Shown in pieces: positions 44,149 through 52,606 of a stretch of 64,000 bases of DNA. The position numbers and the translations under genes are program-made. The stretch spans positions 5,952,001 to 6,016,000 of the forward strand of contig AP025576.1 in NCBI GenBank assembly GCA_022845955.1, given 5' to 3'. Source of the DNA: Lachnospiraceae bacterium. Lineage in GTDB: Bacteria; Bacillota; Clostridia; Lachnospirales; Lachnospiraceae. The notes under the pieces are model-generated. The model had not been told where the DNA came from and made no database searches. It was given only the letters and a program-made list of their open reading frames with translations. Numbering within the stretch: the first letter of the stretch is position 1; each line of letters begins with the position of its first letter.

Positions 44149-44850
44149 ATTTCGGATTTTTCCAATGGAAATGTACCGTTCCAGAACCGCTTCCATATCC
44201 GTTCCTTTTCCTGCCGTCTGTGCTGCTTTGCCGGAAACAAAAAGGCAGAAGCTTTTATCTTCCCACTCTTCCACCCGGTAATCATCCAGGAAAAAAGGGA
44301 TCCTGTCCGGAATACGGTTTTCGCAGATTCCCCGCAGTTCTTCCGGAGGGCAGCCGGGGAAGTTTACATTCCATATTTCATCTTTTCCTATTTCCTTTGC
44401 CAAAAGCTTTCTGACAACCGGCAGCAGATGGGTATCCGCAGCCGCGCCGCTTCCTCCTCTTTCCTCAGAAAAAGCAATTGCCGGAATTTCATTAAGCAAA
44501 GCTTCCATCGCGGCTCCCACCGTACCGGAATACAATATATCCGCTCCCACATTATAGCCGCAGTTTATCCCGGAAAATACAATATCCGGCTTTTGTGGCA
44601 GAAGATACTTTATCCCCACCTTCACACAATCGGCGGGAGTTCCGTCCACACTGTATGCCTTCACTCCGGGGACAGGGAAGCTTTCTTCTTTCACATGCAG
44701 GCTTCCCCGAACGGTTATACAATGGGACATGGCGCTGCACTGATGTCTGGGAGCCACCACCCATACCTCACCCAGCTCTGCCGCCATTCCGGCAAGCCTG
44801 CGGATCCCGTCTGACTCAATTCCATCATCGTTTACCACCATTATCCTCAT
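44107..44850 (-). CDS. surE: 5'/3'-nucleotidase SurE with altered C-terminus
   Basis: A 247-residue metal-dependent nucleotidase that removes phosphate from nucleoside monophosphates. Metal ligands are D8 and D9 (VNDDGI), S39 (HQCSAMSH) and N96 (SGINCGYN); the GTVGAAMEA segment is conserved. The family ends with a YISITPL-type strand. Here the reading runs YISIGK and then into about 15 residues encoded antisense to the IS1634 remnant. The catalytic domain is complete, so activity may survive. It lies between truA and the IS debris, 47 bp downstream of truA. Confidence 0.9.
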   Translation of the reverse strand: MRIMVVNDDGIESDGIRRLAGMAAELGEVWVVAPRHQCSAMSHCITVRGSLHVKEESFPVPGVKAYSVDGTPADCVKVGIKYLLPQKPDIVFSGINCGYNVGADILYSGTVGAAMEALLNEIPAIAFSEERGGSGAAADTHLLPVVRKLLAKEIGKDEIWNVNFPGCPPEELRGICENRIPDRIPFFLDDYRVEEWEDKSFCLFVSGKAAQTAGKGTDMEAVLERYISIGKIRNEVLGSRRFHAAYP

Positions 44851-44897
44851 AGTCCACTCCTTTTCATAGCCAGAAGTACAGATACGTACGTTTCCAT

Positions 44898-45671
44898 TTA
44901 CAATATTTCCTGCTGTTCAGGTGATTCCTTCAGTTCAGGGAATTCATAAGAAATCAAGGTAAGTCCACTGGCCGGAGCGGTAGGCCCTGCTGCCGTGCGT
45001 TCCTTCGCCTTCAGGATATCAGCCATTGCTTCGGGCGGATATTTTCCGTTTCCCACCTCCATCAAAGTCCCCGCGATAATACGTACCATATTATAAAGAA
45101 AGCCTCCTCCGCTGATCCGGATAACCAGCTCTGTCCCTACTCTTTGCACCTCACAGCTGTAAATGGTGCGCACGGTGGATTCCACCTGAGCATTTACACT
45201 GCAGAAGCTTTTGAAGTCATGTTCTCCTATAAGGAACTTTGCCCCTTCATTCATCTTCTTTTCATCCAGAGGAAGATAGGTGAAATGACTGTACAGCCGT
45301 TTCACCGGATTGGGAAATTCTTCATTTAATATCCGGTATTCATAGGTCTTTATACTGTCCGTCTTTCTGGGATGAAAGGAGAGCGGCACCTCCCTGGAAG
45401 CCCGGATCCGGATATCCTCCGGCAGACGCTGGTTCAGGGCATAGGAAAATTTATCCCCCGGCATACGGGCCTGCGTATCAAATACAGCTATATTCCCGTA
45501 TGCATGCACCCCGGAATCCGTCCGGCTGGCTCCGATTACCTGCACCGGTTCCTTCAAAAGCTCCGTGAGGCATCCGTTCAAGACCTCCTCTATGCTGATT
45601 CCGTTCTTCTGCAGCTGCCAGCCATGATAATTCGTGCCGTCATAGGCCACTGTCAGCATCACTCTTTTCAT
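44898..45671 (-). CDS. truA: tRNA pseudouridine synthase A (tRNA U38-40)
   Basis: A 257-residue enzyme making pseudouridine at positions 38-40 of the tRNA anticodon arm. The catalytic aspartate is D52 in GASRTDSGVHA. The N-terminal VAYDGTNYHGWQ and the GGGFLYNMVRIIAGTL segment are characteristic. It is located downstream of ecfT, as in many Firmicutes. A diverged dispersed palindrome lies between the two genes. Confidence 0.97.
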   Translation of the reverse strand: MKRVMLTVAYDGTNYHGWQLQKNGISIEEVLNGCLTELLKEPVQVIGASRTDSGVHAYGNIAVFDTQARMPGDKFSYALNQRLPEDIRIRASREVPLSFHPRKTDSIKTYEYRILNEEFPNPVKRLYSHFTYLPLDEKKMNEGAKFLIGEHDFKSFCSVNAQVESTVRTIYSCEVQRVGTELVIRISGGGFLYNMVRIIAGTLMEVGNGKYPPEAMADILKAKERTAAGPTAPASGLTLISYEFPELKESPEQQEIL

Positions 45672-45698
45672 ATAACTTCCCTTCCTGTCCCTATGGGA

Positions 45699-45727
45699 TA
45701 ACCGTTCCGAACTGTCCGAACCGTTCC
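45699..45727. repeat. dispersed palindromic repeat, copy 5 (diverged)
   Basis: ATAACCGTTCCGAA, CT, GTCCGAACCGTTCC: aligned with copies 3 and 4. It sits inside the ecfT-truA operon, so it is not an operon end here. Confidence 0.5.
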
Positions 45728-45728
45728 C

Positions 45729-46529
45729 CTATGGGAGCAGCACGGTCAGCACAGCGGCAGCCAGATACAGCCCCAGCACTACAAAGCCCGCATAATCCCT
45801 TTTTTTATACACAAGGGGCTTCATCTTCGTTCTGCCTTCCCCGCCCCGGTAACAGCGGGCTTCCATTGCCATAGCCAGATCATTGGCCCGCCGGAATGCG
45901 GAAATAAACAGCGGCACCAGCAGAGGAACCATACTTTTCGCCTTATTGATGAGATTCCCGCTTTCAAAATCCGCTCCCCTGGCTATCTGTGCTTTCATGA
46001 TTTTATCCGTCTCCTCCAGAAGGATAGGGATAAAACGCAGGGCGATTGACATCATCATGGATATTTCATGCACCGGCACATGTATTTTTTTCAAAGGGCG
46101 CAGCAGGCTCTCCATGCCGTCCGTCAGATTATTGGGAGTGGTGGTGAGCGTCATTACGGAAGAACCGATAATCAGAAAGCTCAGGCGCACCGCCATGAAC
46201 ACCGCCGTACGCAGGCCCTCTTTGGTAATGGTAAGCTTCCACAGGGAAAGCAGAGGTTCGCCGGGAGTGAGAAACAGGTTGAATACCACCGTGAGGATCA
46301 AAAGCAGCAAAATAGCCTTCATCCCTTTTACCATAAATTTAAAAGGCACATGGGATAGCCGGATCATTCCTGCCAGAAACAACGCCGCCAGCAGATATCC
46401 CCAGAAATTAGTCACAACAAACAGGGAAATGATAAATACCACCGTTGCAATCAGCTTGACTCTCGGATCCAGGCGGTGGATTACCGATTCCGTCTGGTAA
46501 TATTGTCCTAATGTAATGTCTCTTAACAT
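45729..46529 (-). CDS. ecfT: ECF transporter transmembrane subunit EcfT
   Basis: A 266-residue membrane subunit of the energy-coupling factor module that powers vitamin and cofactor uptake with various S components. The N-terminal LGQYYQTESVIHRLDPRVK is typical. Several helices follow, with the coupling Ala-Arg-Gly motif (AQIARGADFES) and a second AMEARCYRGG motif that contacts the ATPases. It overlaps ecfA2 by 7 bp. Confidence 0.95.
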   Translation of the reverse strand: MLRDITLGQYYQTESVIHRLDPRVKLIATVVFIISLFVVTNFWGYLLAALFLAGMIRLSHVPFKFMVKGMKAILLLLILTVVFNLFLTPGEPLLSLWKLTITKEGLRTAVFMAVRLSFLIIGSSVMTLTTTPNNLTDGMESLLRPLKKIHVPVHEISMMMSIALRFIPILLEETDKIMKAQIARGADFESGNLINKAKSMVPLLVPLFISAFRRANDLAMAMEARCYRGGEGRTKMKPLVYKKRDYAGFVVLGLYLAAAVLTVLLP

Positions 46530-47392
46530 TGCTTTCTTTCCTTCCCGCGCCCGCAGGCTGCCAGAATAGCGTCCCTGGCTTCCGTCAAAGTCGTGGCGTC
46601 CGTCTCCACTGCAAATCCCGCTTCCTTCAGCGTATGCATAATATAGGTAACCTGAGGAGCGGCCAGCCCCACTTCCTCCAGCTCCTTCACGTGCGCGAAT
46701 ACCTTCTTCGGTTCCTCATCAAACATCACGCTTCCCTTATTCATCACAATGATGCGGTTCACATAGTTCGCCACATCCTCCATACTGTGGGAAACCAGTA
46801 CAATGGTCATTCCGGTTTTCTCACGCAGCAGGGAAATTTCCCCCAATATTTCATCCCTTCCCCTGGGATCCAGACCGGCCGTAGGCTCGTCCAGCACCAG
46901 CATATCCGGCTTCATGGCAAGGACGCCGGCGATGGCCACCCTCCTTTTCTGTCCCCCGGACAGATCAAAAGGAGACTGTCTGTAATAGTCCTCCCCAATC
47001 CCCACCAGCTCCAGGGCTTCCACTGCGCGGGCTTCCACCTCATCCCCGGACAGCCCCAGGTTCTTCGGTCCGAAGCATACGTCGGAAAAAACGTCAATTT
47101 CAAACAGCTGATGCTCCGGATACTGGAAGACAAGCCCGACCCGGCTTCGCAGTTCCTTCATATTATAATCTTTTTCATAAATATTCTTTCCATTATAATA
47201 TATAGCACCGCTCGTAGCCTTCAGCAGGCCGTTTAAATGCTGTACCAGGGTGGACTTCCCGGAACCGGTATGGCCGATAAGGCCGATAAACTGCCCGTCA
47301 TCAATAGAAAGGCTCACATCTTTCAAAGCAGCCACGGACAGTTCCGTGTCCGCACCGTAAATATAATTCACATGCTCCAGTTTAATTGCCAT
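46523..47392 (-). CDS. ecfA2: ECF transporter ATPase EcfA2
   Basis: A 289-residue ATPase. Walker A is GHTGSGKST (40-48), Q-loop VFQYPEHQLF (the Q-helix form of ECF ATPases), signature LSGGQKRRVAIAG, Walker B MLVLDEPTAGLD. It pairs with EcfA1. The gene overlaps ecfA1 by 11 bp and ecfT by 7 bp, giving a tightly coupled unit. Confidence 0.95.
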   Translation of the reverse strand: MAIKLEHVNYIYGADTELSVAALKDVSLSIDDGQFIGLIGHTGSGKSTLVQHLNGLLKATSGAIYYNGKNIYEKDYNMKELRSRVGLVFQYPEHQLFEIDVFSDVCFGPKNLGLSGDEVEARAVEALELVGIGEDYYRQSPFDLSGGQKRRVAIAGVLAMKPDMLVLDEPTAGLDPRGRDEILGEISLLREKTGMTIVLVSHSMEDVANYVNRIIVMNKGSVMFDEEPKKVFAHVKELEEVGLAAPQVTYIMHTLKEAGFAVETDATTLTEARDAILAACGRGKERKQC

Positions 47393-48308
47393 TTTCCTTA
47401 CTCCCTGTTATATCCGCAGAATCCCTGATTGCTGCATGGTATCTGACTTTCAGCAGCTCCTCTTTCAGTTCTTCCGTGGTAAGTATCCCGTCAGGCAGAG
47501 GAAGTCCCGCTTTCTTCAGCTCATAGCTAAGAAGAGTCACCTGGGGTACGTCCAGCCGGAGGGCCTTCAGCTCATCCACGCAGGAAAAAACCTCTCTGGG
47601 CGTTCCTTTCATAACCACTCTGCCTTCATCCATCACCACCACCTGATCCGCATGGATCACCTCTTCCATGTAATGGGTTATAAGGATAACCGTAACATTC
47701 TCCACATCATTAAGCGCCCTGGCAGCCCGGATAACTTCCTTGCGTCCGCTGGGATCCAGCATCGCCGTAGGCTCGTCCAGCACGATGCATTTGGGATGCA
47801 TCGCCAGTACACCGGCTATGGAGACCCGCTGCTTCTGCCCTCCCGAAAGCTTATTGGGCGAATATTTCCGGTATTCATACATACCCACCGCTTTCAGGCT
47901 TTCCTCCACACGTTCCCAGATTTCCGCGGAGGGCACCCCCATATTCTCCGGCCCAAAGCCCACATCCTCTTCCACCACCTGCCCGATAATCTGGTTGTCC
48001 GGATTCTGGAACACCATCCCCGCAGCCTGTCTGATATCCCATACGTTGCTTTCTTCCGAGGTGATTTTCCCGTCCACCCATATCGTGCCGGAGGTGGGAA
48101 CCAAAAGTGCGTTGATGTGCTTGGCAAGCGTGGACTTCCCGGAACCGTTATGGCCCAGGATCGCAATGAAATCCCCCTGCTTCACCTCCAGGTCCACACC
48201 ATCCACGGCCCGTATAGCGCCTTCCTCGTTCCCTTCTTCATCATGCCTGATATAGTCAAAGGTAAGATCCTGCGCTTTTATAATATCCTGTTTCATCTCT
48301 TTTTCCAT
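47382..48308 (-). CDS. ecfA1: ECF transporter ATPase EcfA1
   Basis: A 308-residue ATPase with Walker A GHNGSGKST, Q-loop VFQNPDNQIIG, signature LSGGQKQRVSIAG and Walker B CIVLDEPTAMLD. The VDGVDLEVKQGDFIAI strand is typical of the ECF A1 subunit. The start may also be the ATG at 48296. It is the first gene of the ecfA1-ecfA2-ecfT-truA-surE operon and has a promoter at 48356-48384. Confidence 0.95.
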   Translation of the reverse strand: MEKEMKQDIIKAQDLTFDYIRHDEEGNEEGAIRAVDGVDLEVKQGDFIAILGHNGSGKSTLAKHINALLVPTSGTIWVDGKITSEESNVWDIRQAAGMVFQNPDNQIIGQVVEEDVGFGPENMGVPSAEIWERVEESLKAVGMYEYRKYSPNKLSGGQKQRVSIAGVLAMHPKCIVLDEPTAMLDPSGRKEVIRAARALNDVENVTVILITHYMEEVIHADQVVVMDEGRVVMKGTPREVFSCVDELKALRLDVPQVTLLSYELKKAGLPLPDGILTTEELKEELLKVRYHAAIRDSADITGSKENGN

Positions 48309-48355
48309 ATGTTACCCTATTTTAAATATTGGTTTACAATCACTGCCACTTTCCT

Positions 48356-48384
48356 ATTTTACTAGAGTCCATTGAGAATTACAA
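48356..48384 (-). promoter_or_regulatory. promoter of the ecf operon
   Basis: TTGTAA (48379-48384), 17 bp, TAAAAT (48356-48361) on minus. The MITE-like element begins 6 bp further upstream. Confidence 0.6.
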
Positions 48385-48390
48385 GAAAAA

Positions 48391-48645
48391 GGGTGTAGAT
48401 AAAAAAGTTTGGCGTCACCCGGCCCTGCTTCCCTGTGCGGCTTGCTGCCCTGCAAGGTTCCTTACAGGGGAACGACTTTAGTCGTTTTCGCTCTCGCTCG
48501 GATAATCACGCAGCGGTACTAAGGCTGCAAAGAACGCAGCCTAAGGACCGGCGTGCTTATAACGCCCCTTACAGGAATCCTTGCAGGGCAGCAAGCCGCA
48601 CAGGGAAGCAGGGCCGGGTGACGCCAAACTTTTTTATCTACACCC
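48391..48645. repeat. 255-bp foldback (MITE-like) element with perfect 67-bp inverted repeats
   Basis: Left arm 48391-48457 and right arm 48579-48645 are exact reverse complements (67 bp; the outer end reads GGGTGTAGAT). The flanks carry the direct repeat CAAGAAAA (48382-48389 and 48646-48653), a likely 8-bp target duplication. The 121-nt core can fold further: TTCCT with AGGAA, AGGGG with CCCCT, CACGC with GCGTG, and an AGGCTGC/GCAGCCT hairpin. No coding frame is credible. Confidence 0.85.
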
Positions 48646-48660
48646 CAAGAAAACTGTTTC

Positions 48661-48689
48661 TTGAAGTTCTCAGCGGAATTAGGTATAAT
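48661..48689 (+). promoter_or_regulatory. promoter of the MATE gene
   Basis: TTGAAG (48661-48666), 17 bp, TATAAT (48684-48689), 15 bp past the MITE-like element. Confidence 0.7.
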
Positions 48690-48749
48690 CTATAGCTGGT
48701 GCGTACGGAGCAGCAAGCATCGTTATCTGAGAAAATGCAGGGGGATACC

Positions 48750-50156
48750 ATGAATACAAAAGCAAAAAAGGGAAATGACTTCGGAAGGGATTCCGTACCC
48801 GGCCTTGTGCTGCGGGTTTCGGTTCCGTTTATGTTCGCACAGTTCGTCAATGTTCTTTACAGCATCGTTGACCGCATTTATATAGGAAACATTCCGGTAA
48901 CCGGGGCCGATTCCCTGGCCGGGGCAGGCGTATGCGCCCCTATTATTACACTGCTCTCCTCCTTTGCCACGCTCATCGGTATCGGCGGATCCATTCTGTT
49001 TTCCATGCGTCTTGGACAAAATGACAAAAAAGACGCGGAACGGATTCTGGGCAACTGTTTCAGCACCCTGCTCCTTTTTTCCGCGGTGCTAACCGTTGTT
49101 TTCCTTCTTACCAAAGGTATGCTCCTGCGTTGGTTCGGCGCAAGTGATATTACCTATCCCTATGCCAATACCTATCTGACCATTTACACCTGCGGTACGT
49201 TCTTCGCGCTGCTTTCCATGGGTATGAATTTCTTTTTAACCGCCCAGGGCTATCCGTTACTTGGTATGGTGACCACACTCATCGGCGCGGTGTTAAATAT
49301 TATCCTGGATCCGTTATTTATTTTTGTATTCCATATGGACATTGCGGGGGCTGCCGCAGCTACGGTGCTGGCACAGCTCGCTTCCTGTATTTTCGTTCTC
49401 TGTGTCCTTTATAAAAAAAGTATGCCGATCCCCCTTCATCTGCGCCGGCCTGAACCCGGCCTTGTGAAACGGATTCTGGCTCTTGGTTTTTCCCCTTTCC
49501 TTATTCTGGCCACCGACAGCATTATTATTATAGCCATGAATGCGGTCCTGCAGTATCATGGAGGTCCGGGCTACGGAGATACGCTCATCACCTGCGCCAC
49601 CATTGTGCAAAGCTATATGATGCTCATCACCTCCCCCATGCTGGGGATTACCGGAGGCTCCCAGCCCCTCATCAGCTATAATTACGGAGCCAACAAACCG
49701 GACAGGATCCGGAAAATCATCCTCTGTGTCCTGCTGCTCTGTATCGGGTTTACCACCATAATGTTCCTGGTATCCCGTTTCCTTCCTGCTGCCTTTGCCG
49801 GAATTTTTACAGACAACGCCGAATATATCGGACTTTCCGTATGGGGAATACAGGCCTTCACCATGATGATCATTCCCTTAAGCTTCCAATACACGTTTGT
49901 GGACAGCCTTACCGCGCTGGGAATGACGAAGCTCTCCCTGTTCCTTTCCCTGTTCCGTAAAACCACTTATTTTGCGGCCACCTGCCTGCTGCCCTTCGTC
50001 TTTACCGCAGCCGGCGCTTTTTATGCGGAGCCTATTGCGGACGGCATTGCGGCGCTTACTTCCACCACGGCCTTCGCCATCGTATATTTCAGGTATTTAA
50101 AAGGATCCGGCGGCCTGACCCAAATCGGGACAGACCGGGAACAGGCGGCGGCCTGA
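48750..50156 (+). CDS. MATE-family efflux transporter
   Basis: A 468-residue exporter with about twelve helices in two homologous halves (VPFMFAQFVNVLYSIVDRIYIGNI in the first). It resembles the MepA-like/NorM group that exports cationic drugs using Na+ or H+. The ATG at 48750 has AGGGGGAT 5-12 nt upstream; the longer frame from 48699 adds an unlikely 17 residues. Single-gene unit with its own promoter next to the foldback element. The substrate is unknown. Confidence 0.9.
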   Translation: MNTKAKKGNDFGRDSVPGLVLRVSVPFMFAQFVNVLYSIVDRIYIGNIPVTGADSLAGAGVCAPIITLLSSFATLIGIGGSILFSMRLGQNDKKDAERILGNCFSTLLLFSAVLTVVFLLTKGMLLRWFGASDITYPYANTYLTIYTCGTFFALLSMGMNFFLTAQGYPLLGMVTTLIGAVLNIILDPLFIFVFHMDIAGAAAATVLAQLASCIFVLCVLYKKSMPIPLHLRRPEPGLVKRILALGFSPFLILATDSIIIIAMNAVLQYHGGPGYGDTLITCATIVQSYMMLITSPMLGITGGSQPLISYNYGANKPDRIRKIILCVLLLCIGFTTIMFLVSRFLPAAFAGIFTDNAEYIGLSVWGIQAFTMMIIPLSFQYTFVDSLTALGMTKLSLFLSLFRKTTYFAATCLLPFVFTAAGAFYAEPIADGIAALTSTTAFAIVYFRYLKGSGGLTQIGTDREQAAA

Positions 50157-50187
50157 ACATTTAGGGTTCTTACTGTTACTAATCATT

Positions 50188-50229
50188 TTCTCGTCATTCA
50201 CGTCAAGCCATTGACTTGAATGACGAGAA
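50188..50229. promoter_or_regulatory. 19-bp inverted repeat over the AlbA_2-gene promoter
   Basis: Arms TTCTCGTCATTCACGTCAA (50188-50206) and TTGACTTGAATGACGAGAA (50211-50229) around a GCCA loop, with one mismatch. The right arm contains the -35 box and half the spacer. A bound regulator would block the promoter. Confidence 0.65.
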
Positions 50230-50239
50230 TAGTTATAAT
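50211..50239 (+). promoter_or_regulatory. promoter of the AlbA_2-domain regulator
   Basis: TTGACT (50211-50216), 17 bp, TATAAT (50234-50239). Confidence 0.85.
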
Positions 50240-50279
50240 ACATAGGGAAGATTTTAATTCAAGCAGCAGGAGGTATCCC

Positions 50280-51599
50280 ATGTTTTTTCAGGAGAATGAA
50301 ACTACAGAGTTCAAAGAAATTGTTGTCGAAGATATAAAAAAAGAAGTGATCGCTTTCGCAAACTCCGGTGGGGGGACTCTATATATTGGAATCCGGGACG
50401 ATGGTGAAATCATCGGTGTAGAAAAGACCAATGAGGAAATGCTTAAAATCAGCAATATGATAAGAGACTCCATTAAACCTGACGTTACCATGTTTGTCCA
50501 TTATGATACAGAGGAGCAGGACGGGAAAAAAATCATAGTTATAAATGTCCAGCGCGGGACAGGAAGGCCATACTATATTGCAAAAAAAGGATTGCGGCCG
50601 GAGGGTGTTTATATTCGGCAGGGAACCTCCTCCGTTCCGGCAACAGATACCGCAATCCGCCATATGATAAAGGAGACAGATGGGGACAGCTTCGAGGAAA
50701 TGCGGTCACTGGAGCAAAATTTAACCTTTCAATCTGTAAAAAAAGAATTTGCACTCCGGAATCTGGAATTTGGGCCACAGCAGATGCAAACCTTAAAAAT
50801 ATTGAATTCCGATGGTATTTATACAAACCTGGGGCTTTTGTTGTCTGAACAATGTATCCATACAATCAAAGCTGCCTGTTTTCAGGGAACGGATCAAAGT
50901 GTCTTTCAGGATCGGCGGGAATTTTCCGGTTCCCTGATGCAACAGCTAAATGATGTTTACTCTTATATTGATATGCACAATCAAATCAGATCCACCTTTG
51001 AGGATCTTCGCCGAATTGATATCTTGGATTATCCAAAAGTAGCTGTGAGGGAGGCTCTCCTTAATTTGCTTGTACACCGCGATTATGCCTTTCGTGCAAG
51101 CGCTTTGATCAGTATCTACACAGACCGGATTGAATTTGTATCTATTGGAGGGCTTTTGCCGGGAATCGCACTGGATGATATTATGTCAGGTGTTTCCGTA
51201 TGCAGGAACCAAAATTTGGCAAATATATTTTACCGTCTGGAATTAATTGAAGCTTATGGAACCGGTATGCGGAAAATCATGGGTGCTTACAGAAATATGG
51301 ATAGGAAGCCTTTGGTGGAAATTACCAGTAATTCGTTTAAGATCATCCTTCCAAATAGTAATGTCAGTACAGAATCTTATGAAACGGATGATTCTTCCTC
51401 AGTAAATTCTATAAGCCAAAATGAGCGGAAAATTCTAGACTATGTTAAAGACAATGCTTTTGTGACCCGCGCCGATGTGGAAAAGCTACTGGAAATCAGT
51501 GCCTCCACCGCATCACGCCTGCTAAAGCATATGGTAGAAAAAAGGGATCTGTTACAGCAAAAGAAAGGAAAAAAGACAAAATACACATTACCGGAATAA
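50280..51599 (+). CDS. AlbA_2/Schlafen-like ATP-binding transcriptional regulator
   Basis: A 439-residue protein. The N-terminal AlbA_2 domain (about 1-125) has EFKEIVVEDIKKEVIAFANSGGGTLYIGIRDDGEIIGVE. A middle ATPase-like C-terminal domain (HATPase_c_4 type, about 240-340) carries VREALLNLLVHRDYA and AYGTGMRKI. The last 60 residues form a winged helix (VTRADVEKLLEISASTASRLLKHM). This is the COG2865 layout. I chose the ATG at 50280, with AGGAGG upstream. It may control its own promoter, which sits within a large dyad. No other target is apparent. Confidence 0.88.
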   Translation: MFFQENETTEFKEIVVEDIKKEVIAFANSGGGTLYIGIRDDGEIIGVEKTNEEMLKISNMIRDSIKPDVTMFVHYDTEEQDGKKIIVINVQRGTGRPYYIAKKGLRPEGVYIRQGTSSVPATDTAIRHMIKETDGDSFEEMRSLEQNLTFQSVKKEFALRNLEFGPQQMQTLKILNSDGIYTNLGLLLSEQCIHTIKAACFQGTDQSVFQDRREFSGSLMQQLNDVYSYIDMHNQIRSTFEDLRRIDILDYPKVAVREALLNLLVHRDYAFRASALISIYTDRIEFVSIGGLLPGIALDDIMSGVSVCRNQNLANIFYRLELIEAYGTGMRKIMGAYRNMDRKPLVEITSNSFKIILPNSNVSTESYETDDSSSVNSISQNERKILDYVKDNAFVTRADVEKLLEISASTASRLLKHMVEKRDLLQQKKGKKTKYTLPE

Positions 51600-51606
51600 T
51601 AGAAAC

Positions 51607-51636
51607 GTAACAGTTCAGACAGGTCTGAACTGTTAC
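51607..51636. repeat. dispersed palindromic repeat, copy 6 (perfect)
   Basis: GTAACAGTTCAGAC, AG, GTCTGAACTGTTAC: 14-bp exact arms with a 2-nt centre, 8 bp past the AlbA_2 gene. Best copy of the family. Confidence 0.85.
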
Positions 51637-51681
51637 ATAGAAACCATCATTTTTTTCAGCCGGCTGTTGTAATAGATAAGG

Positions 51682-51730
51682 GCCGGGGAGGAAACATGGG
51701 CAGAACACCACATTTCCTCCCCGGCTTTTT
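51682..51730 (+). terminator. strong terminator between convergent genes
   Basis: GCCGGGGAGGAAA and TTTCCTCCCCGGC (13-bp perfect arms), followed by TTTTT on plus. It ends the AlbA_2 transcript and may also act on the opposite gene. Confidence 0.9.
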
Positions 51731-52565
51731 ACGCATTGTTCCAGAGTTCTTCCATAAATTGTCTTGCCTGTACCGCATTTTCCGGGAGGGTATCCTCCAG
51801 TGTGGCATGGATATAGGGCTTATCCTTTTTCATAAAACGGATCAGATCGCTGTAATCCATCTCGCCCGTCCCGGCCGCCATGGATACCACCTTCCCGTCT
51901 ATCCGCCTGAAATCTTTTACGTGGACTACCGCCACGTCCTCTCCCAGCACGTCAATCGCTTCCTTCACCACATCCTTCTGCCTTCCCGCATTGGAGGCAT
52001 CCAGCAGGTTTACCGGATCCAATATGATCTGCAGGTTGGGCGACTGGATGGAACGGAGCACCTGCCGTGCCCGGTGGGGGCTGTAAACAATATGCTGGCA
52101 GACCGGCTCAATCGCCACCACGACTCCCATCTTTTCCGCATACTCCACCACATAGGACAGGTTTTTGGTAAAGGTATACAGGGCTTCTTCCGACCGGCTG
52201 GCCGGATCCGGCGCATAGAGGGAGTTGGGCGTACCGGTTTCCGTTCCCACCACGCCTGCTCCCAGCCAGGAAGCAAAACGGATCTGCGCCCTGTACTTTC
52301 CGATTGTTTCTGCCAGCCGGGCTCCGTCGGGATCCGCCAGATTCAGATAGCAGCCGAGCACAGCCACATCCAGATCCTGTTGTGCGAACAGCTTTTTTAA
52401 ATACATGGCAAACCCGGGGGTGAGGGTGGAATTATTGACTTCAAACGTATCGATTACCTTGGCAAGAGCCACATGGGCGCAGGTAAAGCCCTGTTCCCTT
52501 GTATGGGCAAGCCGCTCCGGCAATGCCAGAGGCCGTGTATCGTGTAAACGGATTCCTATCTGCAT
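51729..52565 (-). CDS. sugar phosphate isomerase/epimerase (AP endonuclease 2-type TIM barrel)
   Basis: A 278-residue xylose isomerase-like TIM barrel. The metal-binding region includes VVAIEPVCQHI (Glu), ILDPVNLLDASN (Asp), VVHVKDFRR (His) and GEMDYSDL (Glu). It likely interconverts a sugar or sugar phosphate released by the glycan enzymes beside it. It is the last of three co-oriented genes with GH112 and GH105. The precise substrate is not readable. Confidence 0.85.
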   Translation of the reverse strand: MQIGIRLHDTRPLALPERLAHTREQGFTCAHVALAKVIDTFEVNNSTLTPGFAMYLKKLFAQQDLDVAVLGCYLNLADPDGARLAETIGKYRAQIRFASWLGAGVVGTETGTPNSLYAPDPASRSEEALYTFTKNLSYVVEYAEKMGVVVAIEPVCQHIVYSPHRARQVLRSIQSPNLQIILDPVNLLDASNAGRQKDVVKEAIDVLGEDVAVVHVKDFRRIDGKVVSMAAGTGEMDYSDLIRFMKKDKPYIHATLEDTLPENAVQARQFMEELWNNA

Positions 52566-52606
52566 ATGTTATCTCCTTAAGGGCTGCTGTAACAGTCCCT
52601 TACGCT

